Notes: generated by a model not told the origin, from the sequence alone. Positions 18,060-26,531 are shown, numbered from the stretch's first letter. The stretch is 29,002 nt of DNA from AP-15 sp036008325 (GCA_036008325.1 DASYNW010000041.1:1-29002); one strand, 5' to 3'. Made by a program: numbers and translations.

Positions 18060-18352
18060 GGCCCTATGGCGGAATTGGTAGACGCACGCGACTTGAAGAG
18101 AATTGAGTGCCGCGGCGGAAACGCTGCGCGTAGAACCGCCCAAAGTCGGGGAAGGCTTTGCTGCTGATCCCGAGCCAAGCCCGAAAAATCGGGAAGGTGT
18201 AGAGACTGGACGGGCGGCGCCTAATGCGGCCATCGGCCGTGATGGCGAAGGGACAGTCCAGACCACGAACCCTGATGGGGCGGCGAAAGCCGAAGTGGTA
18301 CGAAAATCGCGAGCCGCAAGGCGTCCCGGTTCGAGTCCGGGTAGGGCCACCA
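18060..18352 (+). tRNA. tRNA-Leu(UAA) interrupted by a group I intron
   Basis: Exon 1 is 18060-18094 and exon 2 is 18303-18352; joined they give an 85-nt class II tRNA with an encoded CCA. The acceptor stem pairs GGCCCTA with TAGGGCC. The D arm is GCG..CGC around AATTGGTAGA. The anticodon stem is CGCGA/TCGCG with loop CTTAAAA after joining, so the anticodon is UAA. The variable arm is GCC-GCAA-GGC. The T arm is CCCGG-TTCGAGT-CCGGG. Without removing the intron the loop cannot close and the anticodon would be misread as UGA. The junction lies between U34 and A35, the site used in cyanobacterial and plastid tRNA-Leu(UAA) genes. This isoacceptor reads UUA, a rare codon in a genome this GC-rich. 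Confidence 0.93.
18095..18302 (+). ncRNA. Group I self-splicing intron (IC3-like) in tRNA-Leu(UAA)
   Basis: The 208-nt intron follows a U at the 5' splice site and ends in G (18302), as group I introns do. P1: exon end ACUU plus the first intron bases pair with the guide UUGAGU, with U-G at the splice site. P2: CGCGGCG/CGCTGCG closed by a GAAA tetraloop (18111-18128). P3: CCGCCC (18136-18141) with GGGCGG (18212-18217). P4: TCGGG (18146-18150) with CCCGA (18169-18173). P7: GACTG (18204-18208) with CAGTC (18254-18258). Conserved blocks read AAGGTGTAGAGACTGGACGG and GAAGGGACAGTCC. Compared from memory with the Anabaena tRNA-Leu intron, the layout is the same and the P3 and P7 pairs differ by compensating changes. 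No homing endonuclease is encoded. Confidence 0.92.
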
Positions 18353-18381
18353 GCCTTCGCTCGCGGCGGCGAGTGAAGGCT
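18352..18381 (+). terminator. Hairpin directly after tRNA-Leu
   Basis: AGCCTTCGCTCG (18352-18363) pairs with CGAGTGAAGGCT (18370-18381), giving 12 pairs including one G-U, with a 6-nt loop. It begins on the last base of the tRNA CCA. There is no T-run after it, so it may end transcription weakly or mark the 3' end for processing. Confidence 0.55.
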
Positions 18382-18437
18382 GCCGCGCCGCAGCCCGAAG
18401 GCGGGACCATTGCGTCCGAGAGCTACGGCTGGTGCTG

Positions 18438-18455
18438 CGCGCCGATAGCGGCGCG
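18438..18455 (-). terminator. Hairpin after the metallopeptidase gene
   Basis: CGCGCCG (18438-18444) and CGGCGCG (18449-18455) form a perfect 7-bp stem with a 4-nt loop. It lies 4 bp beyond the stop codon of the minus-strand metallopeptidase gene. No T-run follows. Confidence 0.4.
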
Positions 18456-18459
18456 ACGC

Positions 18460-18852
18460 TCAGGCGGACGCCTCGATGCGCGCCATGTCCGCGTCGCTGA
18501 AGCCGAAATGATGGCCGATCTCGTGGATCAGCACATGGCGCACCAGTTGGGCGAGGTCCTCGCCGGTTCGCTGCCAATAGGCGAGGATCGGCCGGCGGTA
18601 AAGATAGATCATGTCGACATGGGGCCGCGGGTCGCTGACGCTCTTGTGCGGCACGGCGACGCCGCGATAGAGGCCGAGAATGTCGAACGGGCTTCTAAGG
18701 CCCATCGCCCGAGTGGTCGCCTCGTCCGGAAAATCCTCGACCCGGATCACCACCGCGCCGAGATGCCGGCGGAATTGTTGCGGGATCGCCGCGAGCACGC
18801 GGCCTGCCAGTGCCTCGATGTCGGCGACGGACGGCGCCTCGGGCGAGGTCAT
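18460..18852 (-). CDS. Zincin-like metallopeptidase family protein (COG3824)
   Basis: A 130-residue protein with the zinc protease motif HEIGHHFGFSD near the C-terminus (His110, Glu111, His114, then Asp). The stretch VIRVEDFPDEATTRAMG and the ILGLYRGVAVPHKS segment are typical of this small zincin family of unknown substrate. The start is the ATG at 18852 (MTSPEAPSVADIEAL); the longer frame to 18954 would add Arg/Pro-rich residues and overlap the divergent dehydratase gene. Proteolytic activity is inferred from the motif only. Confidence 0.85.
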   Translation of the reverse strand: MTSPEAPSVADIEALAGRVLAAIPQQFRRHLGAVVIRVEDFPDEATTRAMGLRSPFDILGLYRGVAVPHKSVSDPRPHVDMIYLYRRPILAYWQRTGEDLAQLVRHVLIHEIGHHFGFSDADMARIEASA

Positions 18853-18926
18853 TGCCCGAGCCGGCGCTTGACCTCGGGCGACCGATCGCGCACTTCCCTC
18901 AACAGCGACGAGGATGGGAGAGCGGC

Positions 18927-19244
18927 ATGGTCGAGAAGCTGGTCGGCGCGGCACGGCACGCGGCGCTTCACGAGCTCCATGGCTGGGTCGAGGTCGAGGA
19001 TCGCGACGCGATCCGCAAGAGCTATCATTTCGGCAACTTCTCGGAGGCGTGGGGCTTCGTCTCGCGAATAGCGCTGGTGGCCGAGAAGATGGATCATCAC
19101 CCCGAGCTGTTCAATGTCTACAACCGGGTCGAAATCGTGCTGTCGACGCACGACGTCGAGGGGCTGAGCGAACGCGACATCATGCTCGCCCGCGCGATCG
19201 ACGAGCTGGCCCCGGAACGCGACCGCCGGCCGCGGCTGCCCTGA
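18927..19244 (+). CDS. phhB: Pterin-4a-carbinolamine dehydratase
   Basis: A 105-residue enzyme that dehydrates 4a-hydroxytetrahydrobiopterin so that the pterin cofactor of aromatic amino acid hydroxylases can be recycled. The family core is complete: RKSYHFGNFSEAWGFVSRIA, then AEKMDHHPELFNVYNRVEIV and LSTHDVEGLSERD, which include the catalytic His pair. GGGAG lies 6 bp before the ATG at 18927. No phenylalanine hydroxylase is next to it in this window, which is common, and many bacteria keep the gene for other pterin uses. It is divergent from the metallopeptidase gene, with 74 bp between the two starts. Confidence 0.95.
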   Translation: MVEKLVGAARHAALHELHGWVEVEDRDAIRKSYHFGNFSEAWGFVSRIALVAEKMDHHPELFNVYNRVEIVLSTHDVEGLSERDIMLARAIDELAPERDRRPRLP

Positions 19245-19324
19245 CCCGCCGGGGTGGGGCGCGGGCGGCAGCGTCGCCGCAAGTCGGCGTCATGCAGGCA
19301 GCGCCAAAACGCCTGGCCCTGCGC

Positions 19325-19855
19325 TTAGCGCAGCGGCACGGTGAAAGCTACGTTGACCATCTCCTGACCCGGGTTCTTGTTGCCCAGGCCGGCGTTCGAC
19401 ATGTGATAAAAGCCGACGCCGAGGCGGCGCTGATCGGCGAAGCGATAGTCCAGCTCGGCGCCGGTGCGGAACTCCCACCAATAGCCGAGATTGAGCCCCT
19501 GGCCGGGAAAGAAATAGCCGGCGGCAGCGCTCGGGGTCAGCACCAGGTGGTACGGAAAATTGATATCGAAGCCGAACCCGAAATAGCCGTAGAAGGCACC
19601 CTGGCCGGTGCCCATCACCCCGACAAACGGCGAGAAGATCCACAAGACATCGCCAAACCGGTATTCGCTGTCGATCATGCCGACCGCCTCGGCATGCTGC
19701 TTTTTATGGTCGGGCAGGACGTCGAAGACACCGCCGCCGAGGGCGAAGCGCGGCGGATCGCCGGGTGAGCCAAAGGTGACCTGAGCCGCGGCCGGCCGCG
19801 CCGCGGCGATCGCGAACGCGGCGAGCAGACCCATCGCCGTCCGGTTCACGGCCAT
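19325..19855 (-). CDS. PagL-like lipid A 3-O-deacylase (acyloxyacyl hydrolase family)
   Basis: Outer-membrane beta-barrel enzyme of 176 residues with a signal peptide (MAVNRTAMGLLAAFAIAAAR then PAAAQ). The barrel shows alternating strands such as AFYGYFGFGFDINFPYHLVL. The C-terminal catalytic block reads GVGFYHMSNAGLGNKNPGQE: His151, Ser153 and Glu165. This reproduces the PagL triad His-x-Ser-x11-Glu with the same spacing. PagL removes the 3-O-linked acyl chain from lipid A and alters its host recognition and barrier properties. The ATG at 19855 has GGAG 6 bp upstream; a GTG 12 bp earlier overlaps that site. The assignment rests on the triad and barrel shape, and activity is inferred. Confidence 0.8.
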   Translation of the reverse strand: MAVNRTAMGLLAAFAIAAARPAAAQVTFGSPGDPPRFALGGGVFDVLPDHKKQHAEAVGMIDSEYRFGDVLWIFSPFVGVMGTGQGAFYGYFGFGFDINFPYHLVLTPSAAAGYFFPGQGLNLGYWWEFRTGAELDYRFADQRRLGVGFYHMSNAGLGNKNPGQEMVNVAFTVPLR

Positions 19856-19998
19856 CCTCAACTCCACATTCGGCTCCTACCTGCGAGACCAAGGATCGAC
19901 TCACCATCGCATCGCGATAGCGCGCGCGGCAAGCAAGTAAATCCGCAGCCGAATTCGGCCACCGCCGCGATCGGGCAAATTCGCAAGAGGCGCCCGGC

Positions 19999-20020
19999 GC
20001 CGCGGAGCAAGTTCCGCGGC
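19999..20020 (-). terminator. Hairpin after proline iminopeptidase
   Basis: GCCGCGGA (19999-20006) pairs perfectly with TCCGCGGC (20013-20020) around a 6-nt loop, 10 bp past the stop of the minus-strand pip gene. No T-run follows. It may end the pip message before the PagL-like gene. Confidence 0.45.
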
Positions 20021-20030
20021 CGATCGCGGC

Positions 20031-20981
20031 TCAGGCGCGCTTCATGCGCTCGGTCGCCAGCACCAGCTGCTCGCGGATGCCGGGCTCCATCGCCGAATGA
20101 CCGGCGTCGGGAACGATGACGTATTCGGACGCCGGCCAGGCGCGGGCGAGCTCGTCGGCGCTGCCGATCGGGCACACCATGTCATAGCGGCCCTGCACGA
20201 TGATCCCCGGCAACCGGCGGATGTGCCCGATCCGGGCGATCAGATCGCGCCCCCCGGCGAACAGATGGCAGCGGAAGAAATGGGCTTCGATCCGCGCCAG
20301 CCCCAACGCCAGCCGGTCGTCGCCAAAGGCCGCCACGGTTTCGGGGTTCGGCAGCAAGGTCGAGCAGGCGCCCTCGTAGCTGCTCCAGGCGCGCGCCGCC
20401 GGCAGATGGATCGACGGGTCGGGATCGAGCAGACGGCGATGATAGGCGGCGAGGATGTCGCCGCGTTCGGCGTCCGGAAGAAACCCGGCAAAGGCGCGCC
20501 ACGCCTCGGGGAAGACGCGGCGCACGCCATAGAGAAACCAGTCGATTTCGGCGGCCCGACACAGGAAAATTCCGCGCAGCACCAGACCGGCGCAATGCCC
20601 GGGATGGGTTTCGGCATAATCGAGCGCCAATGTCGAGCCCCAGGAGCCGCCGAAGATCAGCCATTTCTCGATGCCGAGCTCGGTGCGCAGCCGCTCGATG
20701 TCGGTGACGAGATGAGCCGGCGAATTGTCGCGGGTCTCGCCGAGCGGCGTCGAGCGTCCGGCGCCGCGCTGATCGTAGATCACGATGCGCCAGTGATCGG
20801 GATCGAAGAACCGGCGATGCACGGCGGTGGCGCCGGCGCCGGGGCCGCCGTGCAGGAACAATGCCGGTGCGCCGCGCGGATTGCCCGACTGCTCCCAATA
20901 CATCGTGTGGCGCGCGTCGAGCGGCAGCTTCCCGGTTCGGTAGGGTTCGATCGGCGGATAAAGGTCGCGGCGGCTGGTCAT
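20031..20981 (-). CDS. pip: Proline iminopeptidase
   Basis: Cytoplasmic serine peptidase (alpha/beta hydrolase, family S33) that removes N-terminal proline from peptides. It has 316 residues, the usual length. Visible features are the oxyanion region LFLHGGPGAG (42-51), YDQRGAGRS, the nucleophile motif GGSWGS with Ser113, the late Asp in VQGRYDMVCP and the catalytic His in PDAGHSAMEP. The N-terminal YPPIEPYRTGKLPLD and MYWEQSGNPRG blocks are characteristic of Pip rather than other S33 enzymes. The ATG at 20981 gives MTSRRDLYPPIEP. It appears to be transcribed on its own, with a hairpin after the stop. Confidence 0.95.
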   Translation of the reverse strand: MTSRRDLYPPIEPYRTGKLPLDARHTMYWEQSGNPRGAPALFLHGGPGAGATAVHRRFFDPDHWRIVIYDQRGAGRSTPLGETRDNSPAHLVTDIERLRTELGIEKWLIFGGSWGSTLALDYAETHPGHCAGLVLRGIFLCRAAEIDWFLYGVRRVFPEAWRAFAGFLPDAERGDILAAYHRRLLDPDPSIHLPAARAWSSYEGACSTLLPNPETVAAFGDDRLALGLARIEAHFFRCHLFAGGRDLIARIGHIRRLPGIIVQGRYDMVCPIGSADELARAWPASEYVIVPDAGHSAMEPGIREQLVLATERMKRA

Positions 20982-21109
20982 CGCCGCCGAGTGTAGGTTG
21001 CTCGGCCGCGATCACATAGTGCGGAAAAGCGCGTCGCCAGATGGCGTCCGGGCTGGCGACGACGGGTTGCGGCCCAGCCCGCACCGCAACGCGAGAGGAG
21101 GCGCAGGCG

Positions 21110-21868
21110 TCAGCGCCGCGCGGATGCCTGCCGGCCCGTCGCGCCGCCGGCGACGTCGATCTCCTTGGTCAGCTTGTTGGCCATCGCATCGGCAAACGAG
21201 TTGAAATTTTTGACCACGATCAGGAACGCGCTCGGCCCGCCGATCACGTTCTGCCGATAGTAGTTGGGCAGTCCGCCCGGCGGGTGGGTGTGGGCCGAAT
21301 AGCCGGAATTCGGCTGCTCGTTGATGATCGCCAGGCCATTGACGGTGATGCCGGCGGCGACCGCCTGATCGCGCGCATCGGTTAGCGCGGGGCCCGAATT
21401 GCTGGTGCCGTCGCCCGAGATGTCGATGATGCGGCGAGCCCCGGGCCACTTCGCCTTGCCGAATTGGGCCTTGGAGAAACGGGCCTTGGCGAACTCGATC
21501 GCGGCGCTGATCGAGGTGCGGCCGGTAAACGAGCGCGGCGCCTTGAGGATCGCCGCTGCGGCGGCGGCGCCATCCTCCTCGTCGCGGATCAGGGTCCAGT
21601 CGAGCACGACCTGCTGATCGTCCTCGCCCGACCATTCGACAAAGCACACGCCGATCGCCCCGTTCCTGGTCGCGCGGATGGCCTTCAGCACGCGCGGGTC
21701 GGTCAGCGCCGCGGCATAGCCCTTGCGCTGCAATTCAAACTCGCCATCGTCGATGCTGCGCGAAACATCTGCGGCGAGAACGATTTCGAGATCGACGCCG
21801 GCGGCGCGCGCCGTCCCGATCGGCAGCAGCACAACCAAGGCGGCGACGGAGACGAGCGCGAACCTCAT
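21110..21868 (-). CDS. DUF1194 (von Willebrand factor A-like) secreted protein
   Basis: A 252-residue protein with a signal peptide (MRFALVSVAALVVLLPIGTA then RAAG) and a VWA-like domain. The metal-ion-dependent adhesion motif DxSxS is present as DVSRS (Asp34, Ser36, Ser38), and the later DISGDGTSNSG and FTGRTSISAAI supply the other loop residues. DUF1194 proteins are common in alphaproteobacteria; their ligand is unknown and a binding role outside the inner membrane is inferred. GGGAG lies 10 bp before the ATG. The gene is divergent from the TonB-dependent receptor across a 202-bp region holding a Zur-type palindrome, so it may share that control. Confidence 0.88.
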   Translation of the reverse strand: MRFALVSVAALVVLLPIGTARAAGVDLEIVLAADVSRSIDDGEFELQRKGYAAALTDPRVLKAIRATRNGAIGVCFVEWSGEDDQQVVLDWTLIRDEEDGAAAAAAILKAPRSFTGRTSISAAIEFAKARFSKAQFGKAKWPGARRIIDISGDGTSNSGPALTDARDQAVAAGITVNGLAIINEQPNSGYSAHTHPPGGLPNYYRQNVIGGPSAFLIVVKNFNSFADAMANKLTKEIDVAGGATGRQASARR

Positions 21869-21997
21869 CGCGTTTTTTCTCCCGGTTCGAGGTGGCCAAC
21901 GATAGGGCCAGGCCCGGCAGCGCGGAAGAGCCTCGCACCACCGCCTCGGCTTTCTCGCGCAATCGGTTCATACGCGGTTGTACTCCGGTTCCGGCAA

Positions 21998-22014
21998 ATG
22001 TTATGATATAACAT
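21998..22014. promoter_or_regulatory. Candidate Zur box overlapping the promoter of the TonB-dependent receptor
   Basis: ATGTTAT-GAT-ATAACAT is a perfect 7-3-7 palindrome. The proteobacterial Zur (zinc uptake regulator) consensus core is ATGTTAT-ANT-ATAACAT, so both arms match fully and only the first base of the spacer differs. It overlaps a candidate -10 TATGAT (22002-22007) and abuts a perfect TATAAT (22014-22019). Bound repressor would block either. The palindrome starts 73 bp before the receptor start codon, in a noticeably AT-rich spot. Confidence 0.7.
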
Positions 22015-22070
22015 ATAATCTACGGTCGTTGGAGTGCTGTCTCCGCGCCCATCAATCAAGGCTCCAGGCG

Positions 22071-24419
22071 ATGAACCGTTGCTTTGCGGCAAGGCGGCGC
22101 GCGGTCGCGGCCCCCCCGCTCGTCCTCGCGACAATGGTCGTTGCCGGCGCCGCCGCAGCGCAGGACAGCCCGGTCATGCCGACCGGTCTGCCGTCCGCCA
22201 CTGTCGCTGGCGCGGCACGAGAGGTTCCGGCAAACCCACCCGCAGAGATCCCGGCTTCGGCAGCGCAACCAGCCCCAACTTTGGCGGGCGGCCAGACGGC
22301 GGCTCAAACTCCAGGCACAAACGCCAACCCGCAAGCGGGCCCAGACCTGCAACCCGGCGTTTCGCTCAATCTCTACGTGATCGCCAGACAGCTCAATCAA
22401 GCGCGCATCAACATCGAGCCGCGCGTCGGCGCCTCGACATACACGCTGACACCCAGCGCCATTCAGAACCTGCCGGGCGCGCAGAACACGCCAATCGACA
22501 ATGCCATTCTGCAAATGCCCGGCGTCGACCAAGACAATCTGGCCAATGGCGGACTGCATGTCCGCAATGAACACCTGAACGTGCAGTACCGCATCGACGG
22601 CGTCATCATTCCGGACGGGGTGAGTTTCTTCGGGCAGGATTTAAGTCTTCACTTCGTCGATTCGATGACCTTGATCACCGGGGCTCTGCCGGCGGAGTAC
22701 GGCCTGCGGACCGCCGGCATCATCGATATTCAGAGCAAAAGCGGCCTGTTCAACCCGGGCGGCTCGGTCGAGATGTATGGCGGCAGCTACGGGACCCTCA
22801 ATCCGAGCATGGAAGCGGGCGGGGCGATCGACGGCTACAATTATTTCGTGACCGGCAGCTACCTGCAAAGCAACAATGGCATCAACGACGTCACGGCAAA
22901 ATACAGCCAGATCCACGATTTTACGCAGCAGACTCATGACTTTGCCTATATCGATAAGATTATCGACCCGAACAATCGGGTCAGCGTGATGTTCGGCGAG
23001 TTCAACGGCCTGTTTCAAATACCGAACAACCCGGGCCAGGCGACTTTTCCTGGGATTACCGCGATCAACGGCACGCCGATTTCCGCGTTTGACTCGGCCA
23101 GCCTCAACGAGCTGCAGACCGAAGGCAGCCAGTTCGGGGCCGTCTCGTTTCTCCACTCGGAGGGCGATCTCGATTTCCAGGTCTCCGCGATATCGAAATA
23201 TAGCTTCCTGCAGTACTTTCCGGATACGTCGTTGGGCGACCTCGCCTTCAACGGCATCAGCGAGGATGCGGCGCGCACCAGCTGGGCGAACGACCTTCAG
23301 GCGGAGGGCACCTATCGGCTGGACCCGGTTCACACGTTGCGCAGTGGAATCCTGATCAGCGGCGAACATGTGACGGGGCAGATCAACTCCGATGTGCTCG
23401 ACCAGCTCGGCGCCGACAGCTTCGGCAACCGGATCTTCGCGACCGCGACGACCAACATCGCGGCGAACAGCCAGCAGACCAGCTTTACCTACAGCGCCTA
23501 TCTCCAGGACGAATGGCAAGCGCTGCCGACGGTTACCGTCAACTACGGCGCCCGCTTCGATGTCGTCAACGGCTATACCAAGGGCAGCCAGCTCAGCCCG
23601 CGCCTCAACGCGGTGTGGCACGCGACGCCGACGACGATTTTTCATGTCGGCTACGCCCGCTATTTTACGCCGCCGCCGCAGGAGCTCGTCTCGACCGAAA
23701 ATATCGTCCTTTACGGAAACACCAGCGGCGCACCCGCGAGCACGCAGAATTCGCCGATCAAGAACGAGAGCGCCGAATATTTCGACGGCGGAGTGAAGCA
23801 GCACGTGCTTCCGGGCCTGACCGTCGGCCTCGATCTCTACTACAAATATGCGCACGACCTGATCGACGAAAGTCAATTCGGTGCGCCGATCATTCTGACG
23901 CCGTTTAATTACGACAAGGGCATCAATAAAGGCGTGGAATTGACGACCGAGTACGATGTTGGAAATTTTACGTTTTACGGCAACCTGGCGTTCGCCAATC
24001 AGTTGGCCAAGGGCATCAATTCGGCGCAGTTCAACTTCACCCCGGCGCAGCTCGCATCGGCCGACAGCATGTTTGTCAATACCGACCACAGCCAGCTGAA
24101 AACCGAATCCGCCGGGGCGGCGTATCTGTGGCGCGGCACGCGCTTTAGCGTCGATCTGATTGCCGGGTCGGGCCTGCGCACCCAACCGGCCAACGATCTC
24201 GAATTCAACGGCGAAACCGTTCCGTCCTACCAGCAGGTGAATCTCGGCATATCGCACGTCTTTGCACGGGCGCCCGGTGGACCGGTCACGGTGCGACTGG
24301 CGATTATCAACTTGCTCGACAGGATCTATCTGCTGCGCAGCATGACCGGCGTCGGCGAATTTTCCAACCAGTATGGACCGCGCCGCTCCGTTTACCTCGG
24401 CCTCACGAAGGAGTTCTGA
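22071..24419 (+). CDS. TonB-dependent outer-membrane receptor, probably zinc-regulated
   Basis: A 782-residue outer-membrane transporter. It has a signal peptide (about 1-31, ending AGAAAAQ), a Pro/Ala/Gln-rich stretch to about residue 100, a possible TonB box in LNLYVIARQL, and a plug domain (QNLPGAQNTPIDNAILQMPG, HVRNEHLNVQYRIDGVIIPD, LITGALPAEYGLRTAGIIDI). A 22-strand-type barrel follows and ends in Phe (LGLTKEF). The ATG at 22071 is chosen because the upstream frame back to 21978 crosses the operator. No His-rich loop like that of ZnuD is evident. The Zur-type operator upstream suggests zinc, or a zinc-binding compound, as cargo. ExbB, ExbD and TonB genes follow 151 bp downstream and can power it. 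Confidence 0.92.
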   Translation: MNRCFAARRRAVAAPPLVLATMVVAGAAAAQDSPVMPTGLPSATVAGAAREVPANPPAEIPASAAQPAPTLAGGQTAAQTPGTNANPQAGPDLQPGVSLNLYVIARQLNQARINIEPRVGASTYTLTPSAIQNLPGAQNTPIDNAILQMPGVDQDNLANGGLHVRNEHLNVQYRIDGVIIPDGVSFFGQDLSLHFVDSMTLITGALPAEYGLRTAGIIDIQSKSGLFNPGGSVEMYGGSYGTLNPSMEAGGAIDGYNYFVTGSYLQSNNGINDVTAKYSQIHDFTQQTHDFAYIDKIIDPNNRVSVMFGEFNGLFQIPNNPGQATFPGITAINGTPISAFDSASLNELQTEGSQFGAVSFLHSEGDLDFQVSAISKYSFLQYFPDTSLGDLAFNGISEDAARTSWANDLQAEGTYRLDPVHTLRSGILISGEHVTGQINSDVLDQLGADSFGNRIFATATTNIAANSQQTSFTYSAYLQDEWQALPTVTVNYGARFDVVNGYTKGSQLSPRLNAVWHATPTTIFHVGYARYFTPPPQELVSTENIVLYGNTSGAPASTQNSPIKNESAEYFDGGVKQHVLPGLTVGLDLYYKYAHDLIDESQFGAPIILTPFNYDKGINKGVELTTEYDVGNFTFYGNLAFANQLAKGINSAQFNFTPAQLASADSMFVNTDHSQLKTESAGAAYLWRGTRFSVDLIAGSGLRTQPANDLEFNGETVPSYQQVNLGISHVFARAPGGPVTVRLAIINLLDRIYLLRSMTGVGEFSNQYGPRRSVYLGLTKEF

Positions 24420-24570
24420 GTTGCCGTCCATCTTCGCAACGGCATCGGGATCGGGGTCGGCGCGCCGCAATTCGGCCCATGTGGAATGATATTCGCCGGG
24501 TCGAGGCGTCGCTTCCAGCCGTGCAATCTCCGGCATCCTGCCGGTCGACCAATCCCGCAGAGGCTCACTC

Positions 24571-25254
24571 GTGAACGATCCCGTCGCATCCCTCTCGGTC
24601 ATCAATCTGTTCCATCACGCCGACATCGTCGTCAAGGGCGTGCTGCTGCTGCTGCTCGCGGCCTCGGTGTGGAGCTGGGCGGTGATCATCGACAAATCAT
24701 GGCGGCTCGCCGCGGCGCGCCGCTCGGTCCAGGCGCAGGAAGGCCGGGTCGCCGCCGCGCATTCGGCGGCCGAATTGATGGCCCCCTCGGGCCGGCCCGA
24801 CCGCGCCGACCCGGCGGCTCTGGTGCTCGCCGCCGGCTGGGCCGAGAGCACCGAAGCCACCTCGTTCGCGCCCGAAACCGCGGGCGAACGCCGCGAGCGG
24901 ATCGAGCGGGCGATGCGGCTGGCGCTGAACGCGGAATTGCGCCGCCTTGAAGCGCGCCTGCCGTTTCTGGCGACCCTCGGCTCGGCAGCCCCGTTCATCG
25001 GCCTGTTCGGCACGGTATGGGGGATCATGCGCAGCTTTGCCGGCATTGCCGCGGCCAACAATACGAGCCTCGCGGTGGTGGCGCCGGGGATCGCCGAGGC
25101 GCTGTTCGCGACCGCAATGGGGCTTGCCGCGGCGATCCCGGCGGTCGTCGCCTACAACAAGTTCACGGTCGATCTCGGGCGCCTGGCCGGGCGCATGCAG
25201 GGGCTGATCGGGCGGTCGGGCGGCCTGCTCGCGCGCCTCCCGGCGGAGCGTTGA
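24571..25254 (+). CDS. exbB: ExbB/TolQ-family proton channel subunit
   Basis: Inner-membrane protein of 227 residues that, with ExbD, converts proton-motive force into motion of TonB. Three hydrophobic helices are visible: about 17-40 (DIVVKGVLLLLLAASVWSWA), 130-155 (LATLGSAAPFIGLFGTVWGI) and 165-190 (APGIAEALFATAMGLAAAIP). The latter two carry the conserved Thr/Gly pattern of the family. Translation starts at GTG 24571, with AGAGG 7 bp upstream. TolQ has the same fold, but the tonB gene following exbD and the receptor before it favour ExbB. It is followed by exbD after 3 bp. Confidence 0.88.
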   Translation: MNDPVASLSVINLFHHADIVVKGVLLLLLAASVWSWAVIIDKSWRLAAARRSVQAQEGRVAAAHSAAELMAPSGRPDRADPAALVLAAGWAESTEATSFAPETAGERRERIERAMRLALNAELRRLEARLPFLATLGSAAPFIGLFGTVWGIMRSFAGIAAANNTSLAVVAPGIAEALFATAMGLAAAIPAVVAYNKFTVDLGRLAGRMQGLIGRSGGLLARLPAER

Positions 25255-25257
25255 AGG

Positions 25258-25700
<443 letters not shown>

Positions 25701-25704
<4 letters not shown>

Positions 25705-26513
25705 CCGGCTTCAGGCTTGCCCTGGCGCTGTCCCTGGCGGCGCACGGCGTTCTGCTGACCCTGCTGCTGCTGATGCCAGCATCAGCGCCGCCGGTGCCGC
25801 CGCCGCTCCCCGCCGGCGGCATCGTGGTCGCCTTTGCCCCCTCATTGCCGCAACCTGCGGCGCCCCCTGCCCCACCGCCGGTCAGGGCGGCGCCCCCGCC
25901 GCCGGCCGCGGCGCCACCGCCGCCGCCGCAACCGCCCCCGCCCACAATCCAGCCGCCGCCACAGCCGGCCGCAGTCCTTCCGCCGCTACCCGCGCCGGAA
26001 GCGTCCACAAATGCGAGCGAACCGCTGCCTCCGCCGCCACCGCCCAAGCCGCCGGTCCCACTCTTGCCCGAGCGCGCACCGAGACGGGTCGAACGACGGC
26101 CGCCCTACCCTGCCTATGCACCGCCGGTTGCGGCCGTCACCCGCGCCCCGACGGCGCCGACCGCCCCGGCGCAAACGGCATTCGCGCCGCCGTCGCCGAT
26201 ACGCCCCCCCGCGCCGTCGAGCGCGATCAGCCCGGGCTACCGCGAACTCTTGAGCGAATGGCTCGAGCGCCACAAGCGCTACCCGGCGCGCGCCCGCGAT
26301 AACGGCGAGGAAGGGCGCGCGGTGCTGCGCTTTGTCGTCGAGCGCGATGGCCGGGTCGTCGATTTTTCGGTGGTCGAGAGCACCGGCCACCCCGACCTCG
26401 ACGCCGCCCTCGCAAACATGATGCGGGGTGCCACATTGCCGCCGTTCCCGGCCGGCATGGACGAACCGAGCATCGCGGTTTCGGTGGCGATCCGGTTCAG
26501 CCTCGGCGGCTGA
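25701..26513 (+). CDS. tonB: TonB energy-transducing protein
   Basis: TonB spans the periplasm and pulls on the plug of outer-membrane receptors. The 270-residue protein has an N-terminal transmembrane anchor (GFRLALALSLAAHGVLLTLL), including the SLAAH motif whose His matches the essential His20 of E. coli TonB. A very long Pro-rich spacer of about 150 residues follows, then the C-terminal domain: LLSEWLERHKRYPARARDNG, AVLRFVVERDGRVVDFSVVE and PPFPAGM. It starts at GTG 25701, inside the exbD stop (GTGA). The upstream continuation of this frame is a shadow of exbB/exbD. The Pro content is high for the family. Confidence 0.93.
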
Positions 26514-26531
26514 CGCGGTTGTCCCGCCGCT

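Noticed and set aside
18060..18352. tRNA-Ser(UGA) as an alternative reading of the unspliced anticodon loop
   Set aside because: Read without splicing the loop shows UGA, but the anticodon stem then has no partner. After removing the 208-nt insert the stem CGCGA/TCGCG forms and the anticodon is UAA; the D arm is also of the tRNA-Leu type.
22641..24605. A 654-codon open frame on the minus strand, including a coding-like stretch over 24420-24560
   Set aside because: Most of it is antisense to the TonB-dependent receptor. The extra part beyond the receptor gene reads plausibly, but no family was recognised and it has no independent start or ribosome site.
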